From: Desulfogranum japonicum DSM 18378
Lineage (GTDB): Bacteria; Desulfobacterota; Desulfobulbia; Desulfobulbales; Desulfobulbaceae
Assembly (NCBI RefSeq): GCF_000429945.1
Contig: NZ_AUCV01000001.1
Span: 62,001-126,000, forward strand
Direction: 5' to 3'
DNA length: 64,000 bases
Part shown: piece by piece, positions 34,353 to 43,669 of the stretch
Numbering within the stretch: the stretch's first letter is position 1
Layout: each line of letters opens with the position of its first letter
Notes under the pieces: generated by a model
Seen by the model: the letters and a program-made list of their open reading frames with translations, nothing else
Told to the model about the DNA's origin: nothing
The model's database searches: none
Translations under genes and position numbers: made by a program

Positions 34353-37010
34353 TCAACGGTTAAGGGGATGCATTGAATTTGTATCCATGCCATATGTATG
34401 TAATGCTTCACTGACCTTCTTGGGGGATATAGTCTTTTGGTCGGCAAGTGCTTTCAAGGCTGCAACCGTGATATGGTAGCGGTCAATACCGAAAAAGTCA
34501 CGCAGGGTTTTGCGGCTATCACTGCGACCGAATCCATCGGCACCCAGTATTGTCAAGGGGTTGGGAATCAGGCGGCGTATCTGTTCCGGATACGCCTGCA
34601 GATAATCTGTGCTTATAATTGCAGGGCCTGCAAAATCCTGCAACTTACGGGTCATGAAAGGAACACGGGATGCTTCTTCCGGATGCAGCCTGTTCCAGCG
34701 CTCTGTCTCCATTGCATCACGATGGAGTTGATTAACCCCGAGAATGGACCAGATATCTGCCTGTACCCCAAAATCACTGGCCAGGAGATCAGCCGCAGCA
34801 ATCACCTCGCGAAAAATAGCTCCACTTCCCATGAGCTGTACCCGTAGTTCTCCAGGTTCCCCCTGGCGATACAGATACATACCTCGGTGTATGTTTTCCT
34901 CAATTCCTTCTGGCATATCAGGATGGGTATAATTTTCATTCAACAGGGTGATATAGTAGTATACATCTTCACCCTCTTTGAACATGCGATCCATCCCTTT
35001 TTGGATAAGTACCGCAACTTCAAAGGCAAAGGTGGGATCATAGGCAAGGCACGTGGGGATGGTGGAGGCGAGCAGCAGGCCATGTCCATCCTGATGCTGC
35101 AGCCCTTCTCCGTTCAATGTGGTTCGTCCGGATGTGGCTCCAAGGAGAAAGCCCTTTGCCCTGCTGTCGCCGGCAGCCCATAATTGATCTCCAATTCTCT
35201 GGAAACCGAACATGGAATAAAATGTATAAAAGGGGATCATCGGAACCCCGTAATTTGCATGGGCTGTTGCAGCGGCAAGCCATGATGAGATGGACCCGGC
35301 CTCGGTAATGCCCTCTTCAAGGATCTGGCCTTGAGGGTCTTCGCGATACCATGCTACGGTTTCTGAATCCTGGGGTTCATACAGTTGCCCGGTTGGCGCA
35401 TAGATGCCAAGCTGCCTGAATAACCCTTCCATACCAAAGGTTCGAGCCTCATCTGGAATAATGGGTACAACATGTTTGCCAATGCTTTTATCTCTTACCA
35501 GGGTGCCAAGGAGACGGACAAAAGCCATGGTGGTGCTGAATTGCCGTTCTCCGGAAGACTCCAGGAGTGCTTTGAAGGCAGTAAGGTCAGGCGTGTCCAG
35601 GGGGATATGGGTTGTGCTCCGGAAAGGCACCGGTCCACCAAGAGCTTTGCGTTGCCTGGTTAAAAATTGTTCTTCGTGGCTGCCCTTTTCTGGCTTGATA
35701 AAGGGGAGGCTGGCAAGTTGCTCGTCTTTCAGAGGCACATGGAATCGATCACGGAAAATTTTCAGTGATTCGGTATCCATTTTTTTCACATTATGGGCCA
35801 CCATGACCGATTCACCAGCCTGGCCCATACCAAATCCCTTTATGGTTTTTACCAGTATAACCACTGGTTTTCCGCGGTGCTTCGTAGCTGCTGCAAAGGC
35901 AGCATATACTTTGCGGGGATCATGCCCACCTCGGGTCATCTGCCAAAGCTCACTGTCATCCATACCTTCAATGAGCTGTAACAGTTTCGGGTCGTCACCA
36001 AAAACTTTTTCACGCAGATAGGCGGGGCCACGGGCTCGGATAGTCTGAAAATCGCCATCTACCATGGATTCAAATTTTTTCAGCAGCAAACCCTCTTTGT
36101 CGCGTTGGAGAATGGGGTCCCATTCACTTCCCCACAATACCTTGATCACATGCCAGCCTGCACCCCTGAACTTGCCTTCCAGTTCTTGAACGATCTTGCC
36201 ATTTCCGCGAACCGGGCCATCAAGCCGTTGCAGGTTGCAGTTGACAACAAAGATGAGGTTGTCCAGTTGTTCACGGGCCGCCAGGGAGAGTGCTCCCAGG
36301 GATTCGGGCTCGTCTGATTCACCGTCTCCCATGAAAACCCAGACCTTGCGATTTCCAGCTTTTTTCATGTCCCGGCTGTCCATGTATTTCATGAATCTTG
36401 CCTGATAGATGGCAGCCATTGGGCCAAGACCCATTGAGACCGTTGGGAATTGCCAGAACGTAGGCATCAGCCAGGGGTGTGGATATGAAGACAGACCATT
36501 GCCGCCAACTTCCTGGCGGAAATTGTCCAGCTGCTCCTCTGTCAGTCTGCCTTCTACAAACGCCCTGGCATAAACTCCAGGGGAGCTGTGTCCCTGAAAG
36601 TAGATCATATCTGGTCCGTCTGGCGCTTCAGGGCCGCGGAAAAACCAGTTGAACCCCACTTCGTAGATGGCAGAGACAGAGGTGTAGGTGGCAATATGTC
36701 CACCCAGTCCTTTGCCGTCCTTATTGGCTCTGGCTACCATGGCCATGGCATTCCAGCGCACATACGCAGCCACGTTACGGGCAATAAAGGAATCTTCAGG
36801 TATTTTTTCCTCTTTTTCAGGGGGAATGGTGTTACAGTATGGGGTAAGAATGCCTGGTGAAGTTGAAATGCCTTTTTCTCTGGCTTTTTCCGTAAGGACA
36901 CGAAGCAGGTAATCAGTTTTTTCCTCTCCTTCGTGGCGGATAACACCTTCTAGTGACTCTATCCAATCCCTTGTTTCAGCAGGATCAGGATCAGTGTAAT
37001 ATGAACTCAT
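34353..37010 (-). CDS. aceE: Pyruvate dehydrogenase E1 component, homodimeric type
   Basis: This 885-residue protein is nearly the length of E. coli AceE (887). It has the expected N-terminal DPAETRDWIESL, the region HIATYTSVSAIYEVGFNWF, the TPP motif VFMGDGESDEPESLGAL (ending in the NCNLQRLDGPVRGNGKI loop), and TSGRTTLNGEGLQHQDGHG in the C-terminal half. It decarboxylates pyruvate and acetylates the E2 lipoyl group. It is the first gene of aceE-aceF-lpd-pyrC. Presence of this NAD-linked complex beside a ferredoxin-linked 2-oxoacid enzyme means pyruvate carbon can be routed to NADH. Confidence 0.96.
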   Translation of the reverse strand: MSSYYTDPDPAETRDWIESLEGVIRHEGEEKTDYLLRVLTEKAREKGISTSPGILTPYCNTIPPEKEEKIPEDSFIARNVAAYVRWNAMAMVARANKDGKGLGGHIATYTSVSAIYEVGFNWFFRGPEAPDGPDMIYFQGHSSPGVYARAFVEGRLTEEQLDNFRQEVGGNGLSSYPHPWLMPTFWQFPTVSMGLGPMAAIYQARFMKYMDSRDMKKAGNRKVWVFMGDGESDEPESLGALSLAAREQLDNLIFVVNCNLQRLDGPVRGNGKIVQELEGKFRGAGWHVIKVLWGSEWDPILQRDKEGLLLKKFESMVDGDFQTIRARGPAYLREKVFGDDPKLLQLIEGMDDSELWQMTRGGHDPRKVYAAFAAATKHRGKPVVILVKTIKGFGMGQAGESVMVAHNVKKMDTESLKIFRDRFHVPLKDEQLASLPFIKPEKGSHEEQFLTRQRKALGGPVPFRSTTHIPLDTPDLTAFKALLESSGERQFSTTMAFVRLLGTLVRDKSIGKHVVPIIPDEARTFGMEGLFRQLGIYAPTGQLYEPQDSETVAWYREDPQGQILEEGITEAGSISSWLAAATAHANYGVPMIPFYTFYSMFGFQRIGDQLWAAGDSRAKGFLLGATSGRTTLNGEGLQHQDGHGLLLASTIPTCLAYDPTFAFEVAVLIQKGMDRMFKEGEDVYYYITLLNENYTHPDMPEGIEENIHRGMYLYRQGEPGELRVQLMGSGAIFREVIAAADLLASDFGVQADIWSILGVNQLHRDAMETERWNRLHPEEASRVPFMTRKLQDFAGPAIISTDYLQAYPEQIRRLIPNPLTILGADGFGRSDSRKTLRDFFGIDRYHITVAALKALADQKTISPKKVSEALHTYGMDTNSMHPLNR

Positions 37011-37432
37011 GTACGCCTCCTCACCAGTATCGTTGTTGATAGTTCATGCCAGCGTACTGTTTTTCAGCTGTTTTATGTAGCTGAACAGAACAGGCATATA
37101 CGGTGCGTCAGGATAAGGGCAGAGTTTGGTTCGCCCCCCAGATATGATAAACTAAAACCATTATAAACGGTTGTCAGCAGAGATCTAAAAATTAATTCAC
37201 ATATAACCTGTTATTGATTATCACTACACGCTTTTATTCGGTCCCGACATCATGGCTGTGCCCAGCGCATGCTGTAAAAAAAGTTGCATGGCCGGTTGAT
37301 AGTTCTTATAGGTCAGGAAGCGTTGCCTGGTGGCAGTGCAGAAAAACAAGGTGGAATCTGTAACTGGTCTGTCCTACTTTTGGCACATGTTCAGGTACCC
37401 ATTTTTTAATCGCTGAAAGAGGAGAACAGACT
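37011..37432. other. Divergent intergenic region between aceE and the hydrogenase protease gene
   Basis: These 422 bases must contain the aceE promoter on the minus strand and the promoter of the protease gene. I searched for a sigma-54 site on the aceE side and did not find one. The stretch AACCATTATAAACGGTT near 37156 is a loose palindrome, too weak to call an operator. Confidence 0.35.
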
Positions 37433-37918
37433 GTGGCAGCAATAGTCTTAGGAATTGGTAACCTGCTCTTGGGTGACGAGGGCGTTGGTTGCAAGGCAGT
37501 GGAAGAATTATTGAAGCGGTATGATTTCCCAGAGGACGTGGAATGTGTCGATGGTGGAACAGCGGGTTTTGAACTGCTCTCTTTGATTGAAAATCGTAAT
37601 CAGGTTATCCTCATAGATGCCATGCAGAGCGAGATGAAACCAGGCACGGTTGTCCGTATCGAGGGAGAAGACGTCCCCAAGGCTTTTTTATCCTCCCTGA
37701 CTCCACATCAGTTGGGAATTTCCGATGTACTTGCCGCGGCCCAATTGACAGATGATTTTCCTGAAACTCTGGTGTTGTTTGGTGTTGTTCCCAAACAATT
37801 GGAGGTTGAAATCGGGTTGACTGAAGAAATCACTGCTGCCATGGAAAAAGTGCTTCCAGCGGTGGTTGAAGAGTTGGTGCAGTTTGGTTACGCCGTAACT
37901 GCGAAGAAAGAGGGCTAA
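37433..37918 (+). CDS. NiFe-hydrogenase maturation protease (HyaD/HybD family)
   Basis: This 161-residue endopeptidase shows the family start VLGIGNLLLGDEGVG with the metal-sensing Glu16. ILIDAMQ with the second acidic ligand near residue 62 and LTPHQLG with the histidine ligand near 93 are also in place. It clips the C-terminal extension of a NiFe-hydrogenase large subunit after nickel insertion. GTG is the start, with GAGGAGA about 8 bases upstream. No hydrogenase structural gene is in the window, but a small exported c-type cytochrome follows after 41 bases, a common companion of periplasmic uptake hydrogenases. Confidence 0.92.
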   Translation: MAAIVLGIGNLLLGDEGVGCKAVEELLKRYDFPEDVECVDGGTAGFELLSLIENRNQVILIDAMQSEMKPGTVVRIEGEDVPKAFLSSLTPHQLGISDVLAAAQLTDDFPETLVLFGVVPKQLEVEIGLTEEITAAMEKVLPAVVEELVQFGYAVTAKKEG

Positions 37919-37959
37919 GGGGCACGGAAATAATAGATTATGTAATCGGAGGAGAATGC

Positions 37960-38262
37960 ATGAGCTCGTATCTGCGGATCTTTTTGGGCGTAGTTTTTCT
38001 GTTTTCTTGGTCCCTTGATTCATTGGCCTCGGAATGTAGTTCTCTGGTCGCAAATAAATGCAGTGGGTGTCATTTTACCCAAAAATTATGTCCCATGCTG
38101 GAAAAAGGCAAAGGCTCATGGGCCTGGAAAAGGAGTGTACGATCCATGAAAGAGTTTGGTGCTGCCTACACCAAGCAGGAAGAAAAACAGCTTGTCAAAT
38201 GTCTGAGTAATCCTGACGAGCATGTGCGTGCTATATGTTCCGGCTCAAGTGCCAAACCCTGA
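37960..38262 (+). CDS. Small exported monoheme c-type cytochrome
   Basis: This 100-residue protein has a signal peptide (MSSYLRIFLGVVFLFSWSLDSLA) followed by one heme-binding site, CSGCH, at about residues 34-38. It has three further cysteines (near 26, 44 and 80) and a short mature domain of about 75 residues. No second CxxCH is present. A GGAGGAGA ribosome site precedes the ATG. It follows the hydrogenase maturation protease closely, so a role as periplasmic electron carrier for a hydrogenase is inferred. I do not recognise a named family. Confidence 0.75.
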   Translation: MSSYLRIFLGVVFLFSWSLDSLASECSSLVANKCSGCHFTQKLCPMLEKGKGSWAWKRSVRSMKEFGAAYTKQEEKQLVKCLSNPDEHVRAICSGSSAKP

Positions 38263-38296
38263 GTGTTTGCCCCTGCTTTTCAATTGTTGCGTTGCA

Positions 38297-40909
38297 TCAA
38301 TGTGCCAGCACTTCCCGAATCACCTTTGCCAGCTGCTTGCCTACAAATGGTTTAACGACATACGCCTGAATTCCGATGCTTTTTGCAGTCTGTTCATCTA
38401 TAACTTCACTATATCCTGTACAGAGTATGATCGGTAGGTCAGCTTTTAGCTGCAGCATCTCTTTGGCTATATCAACTCCTGTGAGTTCAGGCATTGTCAT
38501 GTCTGTGACGACCACATCAATTTCATCGGCATGGGATTTGAAATATTCCAGGCTTTCCCGGCTGGAAGAAAAGGCCGTGACATTGTAGCCAAATGTGGAG
38601 AGGCTTCGTTTAATGATGCTTGCCAGTGCCTGTTCATCGTCAACCAGCAGGATGTGTTCGTTTCCCTCAATATCATTTTCCGGACCACCGCTTGGTTGTT
38701 GTTTGGCTTGCATTATCGGAAAATAGAGTCGAAAGATACTCCCCGTACCCGGATGACTCTGTACTGTTATTGCCCCGCCGAGTTTGTTTACAATACCAAG
38801 CGTGACGGCGAGTCCCAGGCCTGTTCCCTGCATAGAGGCTTTGGTGGTGAAAAACGGATCAAAGACTTGTCGCTGTATTTCCTGGGCCATGCCGATGCCT
38901 GTGTCACTGACCGTCAACATCACATAGGTACCTGGCTTCAGAACCTTGCCGTCAACTGAATGCAAAGGTTCTGAAATCAGGGTGTCTTCAACTGAAATTG
39001 AAATGGCTCCCTGGCCGTTGCTACATGCCTGGCGTGCATTTGTGCAAAGGCTCATGATGGCCTGGTGGATTTTTGTCGGGTCTGCAATAATCAGTGAACA
39101 GGTTTTTGCAATATATACCGACAGATCAATCGTGGTCGGAAGGGTCGACTTAAGCAATTTACCAACTTCCTTGACCAGGGGCTTGATGTCCATTGGATGC
39201 TGAGCTTCTTCGTCCTGTCTACTGAAGGCAAGTATCTGTTGAACCAGGTCAACGGCCCGGTTTCCCGCCTTTATCACCTGGTCAATATCCTTTTGAATAT
39301 GCTCGTCCTGGGAGGCCTGTTCTCGTATGATTTCGCTGAATCCCAGAATGGCAGCCAGAATATTATTAAAATCATGTGCTATTCCTCCTGCCAGAGTGCC
39401 GATGGCTTCCATTTTCATGGCCTGGTGTAGCTGTTTTTCAAGCAGAACCTGTTCATGGAGCATTCGTTCCTGTTGGGAGATGTCCTGTATGAAGGAAAAG
39501 AGTTTTTCGCTGCCGCCCAGCTCAATTACCTGGCCGTAATATACACAGGGCACTTCTCCTCCGTCTGCCCTGGTAAGCCTAAGTTCAAGATGTTCTATCG
39601 TGTCGTTATTTCTGAGTTTTGTGTTGAGCGAGGCGATGGTTGCCGTCGGCAGGATGCCAAGGTCTACGGGGGATTTCCCTATGGCTTGCTCTCTACTGAA
39701 TCCAATGGAAGTAATGAATGCCTGGTTGACATCCACATAGTGGCCGTTGTCCAATTCACTTATGGTTATGAGCATGGGGATGTGGTCGAAAACCATCCGC
39801 AGAAGAGATTCCTGTCTGGAACGTTCTGTTGTATCTCTGGATATTGCAATAACACTTTGCACGCTGTTGTCAGGGCCGCGTTCAGGTGTGAAGAATATTT
39901 CATAGGAGCGCATTCCTTTACCCTGAAGATCAAGCTCAATGCTGAGTTGTTTCGGCTCGTTAGAAGTCAGCACCTTTTTTATGGTCAGATCCAGTTTTTC
40001 TGCTACCGCCGGTGGAAAACCTAGTTCCAGATAGGTTTTTCCGAGGATTTGATCACGGGCTTTGCCCAATCTACGGCAGGCTGCATCGTTGGAGTAAATA
40101 CGGCGTCCATTTCTATCAAAGCGGATAATAGAATCTGTGCTGGTGCTGACAATGGTCTCCAGCTCGTTGTTTTTGGCTTCAATGTGACTGAGATATTCTG
40201 ATAGGGAACGGCGCAGCTTGTTCAGTGCATTGACGATTTGGTCAAATTCATCGTTACCTGTAGTCTTGCGGAATCTGCTCAGCTGTATGGGGTGATGGAG
40301 TGTCTCCCGGTCAAGATTATTGGAAATAGCAGCGATGGCCTGGAGGTGCCGACCTATCATGAGGTAAAAAAGGAAGTAGCAGAAGCCGCCACCTGTAATG
40401 GCCAGCACGATGATAGCGGCACCTATCTGCATACCTGTTATTTTGAGATCCTCGATGGTGGAGTCAAGTCCTGCGGTAATACGAATAGTACCCGAATCGT
40501 TGCTCTCTTGATCACGGGGCAGAGCAAGTTGCGTAGTATGCTGTAAAAGTTGCTTGGAAACGATAGCTCCGTGGGAGATGGTATGTCCATCTTTAAGGGT
40601 TATGTTGATGGCTTCAATTGCCGGGACGGTAAGCATGCCTCTGGCTATTGTAGAAACGGCTTCTTCATCATGTTCATGGAGGGCTGTGAGCAGAGAGGGT
40701 TCAACGCTAAGAAGAATTTTTTCCATGGTTGCCTGAACATTCTTTTGGGTACAGGTCAACCTGTATGTGATAAAAAGGCTTGAGATGAGCAGGCCGGCAA
40801 GCAGGCTGAAAAAAAAGACGGCCAAGGCAAATCTATGGCCAATGGAAAGGGGCATAATATGTGATATGGGAAAGCGTTGTCGCATGGCCGGTCCTGGGAG
40901 GCTATCCAT
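38297..40909 (-). CDS. Membrane PAS-type hybrid sensor histidine kinase with receiver domain
   Basis: This 870-residue kinase has two membrane helices (about 28-50 and 160-184) around a roughly 110-residue sensor and a HAMP-like region (186-240). Two PAS domains follow (about 245-365 and 370-480), then HisKA with His512 in AGGIAHDFNNILAA, and HATPase_c with GMGTGLGLAV-like glycine boxes. The receiver domain (about 750-870) carries VDDE, the phospho-acceptor Asp in VVVTDMTMP and KPF. It shares the HDFNN class and receiver architecture with the kinase at 2594-4684. It ends 34 bases from the convergent cytochrome gene. No dedicated response regulator is nearby. Confidence 0.9.
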   Translation of the reverse strand: MDSLPGPAMRQRFPISHIMPLSIGHRFALAVFFFSLLAGLLISSLFITYRLTCTQKNVQATMEKILLSVEPSLLTALHEHDEEAVSTIARGMLTVPAIEAINITLKDGHTISHGAIVSKQLLQHTTQLALPRDQESNDSGTIRITAGLDSTIEDLKITGMQIGAAIIVLAITGGGFCYFLFYLMIGRHLQAIAAISNNLDRETLHHPIQLSRFRKTTGNDEFDQIVNALNKLRRSLSEYLSHIEAKNNELETIVSTSTDSIIRFDRNGRRIYSNDAACRRLGKARDQILGKTYLELGFPPAVAEKLDLTIKKVLTSNEPKQLSIELDLQGKGMRSYEIFFTPERGPDNSVQSVIAISRDTTERSRQESLLRMVFDHIPMLITISELDNGHYVDVNQAFITSIGFSREQAIGKSPVDLGILPTATIASLNTKLRNNDTIEHLELRLTRADGGEVPCVYYGQVIELGGSEKLFSFIQDISQQERMLHEQVLLEKQLHQAMKMEAIGTLAGGIAHDFNNILAAILGFSEIIREQASQDEHIQKDIDQVIKAGNRAVDLVQQILAFSRQDEEAQHPMDIKPLVKEVGKLLKSTLPTTIDLSVYIAKTCSLIIADPTKIHQAIMSLCTNARQACSNGQGAISISVEDTLISEPLHSVDGKVLKPGTYVMLTVSDTGIGMAQEIQRQVFDPFFTTKASMQGTGLGLAVTLGIVNKLGGAITVQSHPGTGSIFRLYFPIMQAKQQPSGGPENDIEGNEHILLVDDEQALASIIKRSLSTFGYNVTAFSSSRESLEYFKSHADEIDVVVTDMTMPELTGVDIAKEMLQLKADLPIILCTGYSEVIDEQTAKSIGIQAYVVKPFVGKQLAKVIREVLAH

Positions 40910-41043
40910 GAAGAAAAGATGACCATTGATATATTATGTTGTATCTTTTTGATCTTGTTAATGCAAGTGTAGCCCAACTTTCCTGTAAATACAAAAGATC
41001 CAATGTGAAAACAGCGTGTTGATAACCTTAGCAAGTTTTTCGG

Positions 41044-41199
41044 GTAACTGCTCACAAGGGAGACGGGTAAACTTGAAAGTCTTCCGTATGTGTAACTGAT
41101 TACAGGGTGTCTGAGATTTTCGTCAGCAGGCTGGTGTCGCGTATTTGGTCACAAAGCCAGACTGATCGCGGAAAGATCAGATGGACTGTGAGCCGTTAC
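41044..41199. mobile_element. IS66-type MITE copy 2
   Basis: This 156-bp copy lies in inverted orientation relative to copies 3 and 4. Ends: GTAACTGCTCACA at 41044 and, read from the right, GTAACGGCTCACA. The reverse complement reads through CTGATCTTTCCGCGATCAG and GTAATCAGTTACACATACGG, matching copy 4 along its length. Flanks GTTTTTCG (41035-41042) and GTTTTTTG (41200-41207) resemble a diverged 8-bp duplication, counting one extra G as element. The right end is 34 bases from the start of a small gene. Confidence 0.85.
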
Positions 41200-41233
41200 G
41201 TTTTTTGTTCGCTTTATCAAAAAGGGGATAACA

Positions 41234-41419
41234 GTGTCCATACGTTTAATTGCTGTTGAATTGTACAAAGCACAGAAAGAAGTGCATCGATTACGTGATC
41301 TTCTAGAGAAGACCACAGGCCTTGAGGCAGAGCGACTGCGCCGGGAGCTGCAGATTGCTGAGGTAAACTGTAACCAGCTTCGCAGGCGGGTGGAAGCCCG
41401 AAAGGAATTGGGGAAATAA
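41234..41419 (+). CDS. Small coiled-coil protein of unknown function
   Basis: This 61-residue protein is almost entirely helical with heptad spacing: LYKAQKEVHRLRDLLEK and AERLRRELQIAEVNCNQL. It has no signal or membrane segment and is rich in Arg, Glu and Leu. GTG start with AGGGGA upstream. It ends one base before a strong bidirectional terminator that it shares with glnK. Codon use and the ribosome site support a real gene; I do not recognise a family. Its promoter may lie within or next to the adjacent MITE copy. Confidence 0.6.
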   Translation: MSIRLIAVELYKAQKEVHRLRDLLEKTTGLEAERLRRELQIAEVNCNQLRRRVEARKELGK

Positions 41420-41420
41420 A

Positions 41421-41449
41421 AAAGGGGGCTGGAAGTTCCAGCCCCCTTT
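41421..41449. terminator. Bidirectional rho-independent terminator (small coiled-coil gene / glnK)
   Basis: AAAGGGGGCTGG, loop AAGTT, CCAGCCCCCTTT form a perfect 12-bp GC-rich stem. The minus strand continues into a run of T, serving glnK, and the plus strand stem ends in TTT. Confidence 0.9.
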
Positions 41450-41476
41450 GGGTGTTTGCGGGATGTCACTTGCGTG

Positions 41477-41833
<357 letters not shown>

Positions 41834-41836
41834 TTA

Positions 41837-43198
41837 TTATTTCTGGGTGAATTCAGGATATGCTTCAAGGCCGCATTCGGAAATGTCCACACCTTCAAGC
41901 TCTTCCTCTTCGCTGACTCTGATGCCCATGGTAACCTTTATAACCAGCCAGACAACAAAGGAGGTGGCAAAAACCCAGGCAAAGATACAGGCTGCGCCGG
42001 TCAGCTGATGGAGAAGAGATATTTTTTCTCCGTCGTTGCTGATAACAACGGCAATCAAACCCCAGAAGCCACATACCCCATGTACAGAGGTGGCACCAAC
42101 CGGATCGTCGATTTTCAGTTTGTCAATAAAGACAATGGATGGAACTACAAGCAGGCCGCCGACAACACCTATCAAGGTAGCAATGCCAGGTGTTGGTGAT
42201 AACGGGTCAGCTGTAATTGCCACCAGGCCGGCTAGGGCACCGTTAAGAGCCATGGTGAGGTCAGCTTTACCGAACCAGAAACGGGACAGCAGCATTGCTG
42301 CAACTAGGCCGCCGGCTGCAGCGGTGTTGGTGTTGACAAATACCATGGCAACTGCGTTTGCTTCTTCAATGTTGGAGACTTTCAATTCTGATCCGCCGTT
42401 AAAACCGAACCAGCCAAGCCAGAGGATAAAGGTACCAAGAGTTGCCAGCGGCAGGTTACAACCGGGGATAGCGTTTACACGACCATCTGTATATTTACCT
42501 TTTCTCGCACCAAGAAGTAAAACACCGGCAAGGGCTGCAGCAGCACCGGTAAGATGCACGACACCTGAACCAGCAAAATCGTAGAATCCGAGCTGATCAA
42601 GGAAACCGCCGCCCCATTTCCAGTATCCTTCCACTGGATAAATGAACCCGGTCATAACAACTGCAAACAGCAGGAATGCCCAAAGTTTCATACGTTCAGC
42701 AACAGCCCCTGATACAACACTCATGGCTGTGGCAACAAAAACAACCTGAAAGAAAAAGTCACTGAGGTTGGAATAATAGATTTCACCGCCGGATTTCAGC
42801 ACTTCATCTACCCCGTTATCCGGTCCCAGGAAAAAGCTGATCCCTGGAATAATACTGCTGATAGCGTCACCATACATGATATTGTATCCGCAGATGAGGT
42901 ACATGATACAGGCAACTGCATAGAGGGCGATATTTTTTGTGAGAATCTCAACCGTATTTTTACCACGTACAAGTCCTGCTTCCAGCATGGCGAACCCTGC
43001 CGCCATCCACATGACAAGGGCTCCGGACATAAGAAAATAAAAGGTATCGACAGAGTAGGCCAACTGGACCAGGTTACCGGCAACGCCTTCTACAGTGGCT
43101 GCTTCTTCGGCAAAAGCAGGCAACGCCAGGGTGAGTACTGCCAGTACCGCAGCGCCACCCATGACTTTTTTTCGGTGAGATGTGTTGTAAGATTCCAC
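41837..43198 (-). CDS. amt: Ammonium transporter
   Basis: This 453-residue protein has an N-terminal signal sequence (cut near ALPAFAEEA) and eleven membrane helices typical of Amt/AmtB. The substrate gate and pore features are visible: DTFYFLMSGALVMWMAAGFAM, GSGVVHLTGAAAAL with the first pore histidine, and SVHGVCGFWGLIAV with the second. It conducts ammonium into the cell under nitrogen limitation and is blocked by GlnK, encoded next. AGGAGGAACG precedes the ATG. The upstream -24/-12 promoter (43283-43297) fits NtrC-type control. Confidence 0.95.
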   Translation of the reverse strand: MESYNTSHRKKVMGGAAVLAVLTLALPAFAEEAATVEGVAGNLVQLAYSVDTFYFLMSGALVMWMAAGFAMLEAGLVRGKNTVEILTKNIALYAVACIMYLICGYNIMYGDAISSIIPGISFFLGPDNGVDEVLKSGGEIYYSNLSDFFFQVVFVATAMSVVSGAVAERMKLWAFLLFAVVMTGFIYPVEGYWKWGGGFLDQLGFYDFAGSGVVHLTGAAAALAGVLLLGARKGKYTDGRVNAIPGCNLPLATLGTFILWLGWFGFNGGSELKVSNIEEANAVAMVFVNTNTAAAGGLVAAMLLSRFWFGKADLTMALNGALAGLVAITADPLSPTPGIATLIGVVGGLLVVPSIVFIDKLKIDDPVGATSVHGVCGFWGLIAVVISNDGEKISLLHQLTGAACIFAWVFATSFVVWLVIKVTMGIRVSEEEELEGVDISECGLEAYPEFTQK

Positions 43199-43282
43199 GC
43201 TTCGTTCCTCCTGATGAGTGATGCCAGCACATGTGTGCTGAGTTGTAAAAAGTAAAAAATGTCAAATAATGTAGTGTAAAAA

Positions 43283-43297
43283 GCAAAACAGATGCCA
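43283..43297 (-). promoter_or_regulatory. Sigma-54 (RpoN) -24/-12 promoter of amt-glnK
   Basis: Read on the minus strand the sequence is TGGCAT, five bases, TTGC, which matches the RpoN consensus TGGCAC-N5-TTGC at nine of ten positions with the invariant GG and GC 10 bases apart. It ends 84 bases upstream of the amt start codon. Confidence 0.8.
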
Positions 43298-43595
43298 AAA
43301 TTGTTTCATTGTTACAAATCGCGTGATCTCAATAAGATGAAAACGTTTGGCAGGAGAATTGGTTTGAAGAGATGAAGAAAAATGTTCAAAAATGTAGTGA
43401 AGAAACCTTGTATATAACAATTTTGTGATAAAAATACGATTGCCAGGGGGTGTTTGTATTAACAGAGCTACAGAAGCATGGGTGAGTTTCAGGGGTTACG
43501 TCCGTAAATGCGGAGAGTTCCGGCGGTGTGAGTGGTTTGCTGAAGCTGCTAAAATGTATAATTTTCTACAAAATTGTAAATAAGCAGGAGTGGGG

Positions 43596-43625
43596 GTGAC
43601 CAGCTCAGCGGGCGCTGGCTGGTCA
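43596..43625. terminator. Hairpin near the 3' end of the 43670-44980 gene
   Basis: GTGACCAGC at the left pairs with GCTGGTCAC at the right around an inner AGC/GCT pairing. It lies about 45 bases beyond the stop of the RelA-like minus-strand gene. Only the plus strand has a nearby TTTTT, so its role as terminator for the minus-strand gene is uncertain. Confidence 0.4.
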
Positions 43626-43669
43626 CGTAGCGGCGTCTTTTTATCTTATCTCTCTGATTTTATTGTATT

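Larger units (their letters stand above)
43199..43669. other. Intergenic region upstream of amt
   Basis: This 471-base region carries the amt promoter at 43283-43297 and a GC-rich hairpin at 43596-43625. The remainder is AT-rich with no ORF or repeat I can support. A consensus NtrC site was looked for and not found. Confidence 0.4.

Noticed and set aside
37070-37300. Sigma-54 promoter upstream of aceE
   Set aside because: Nearby TGCC-type motifs lack a GC at the required spacing.
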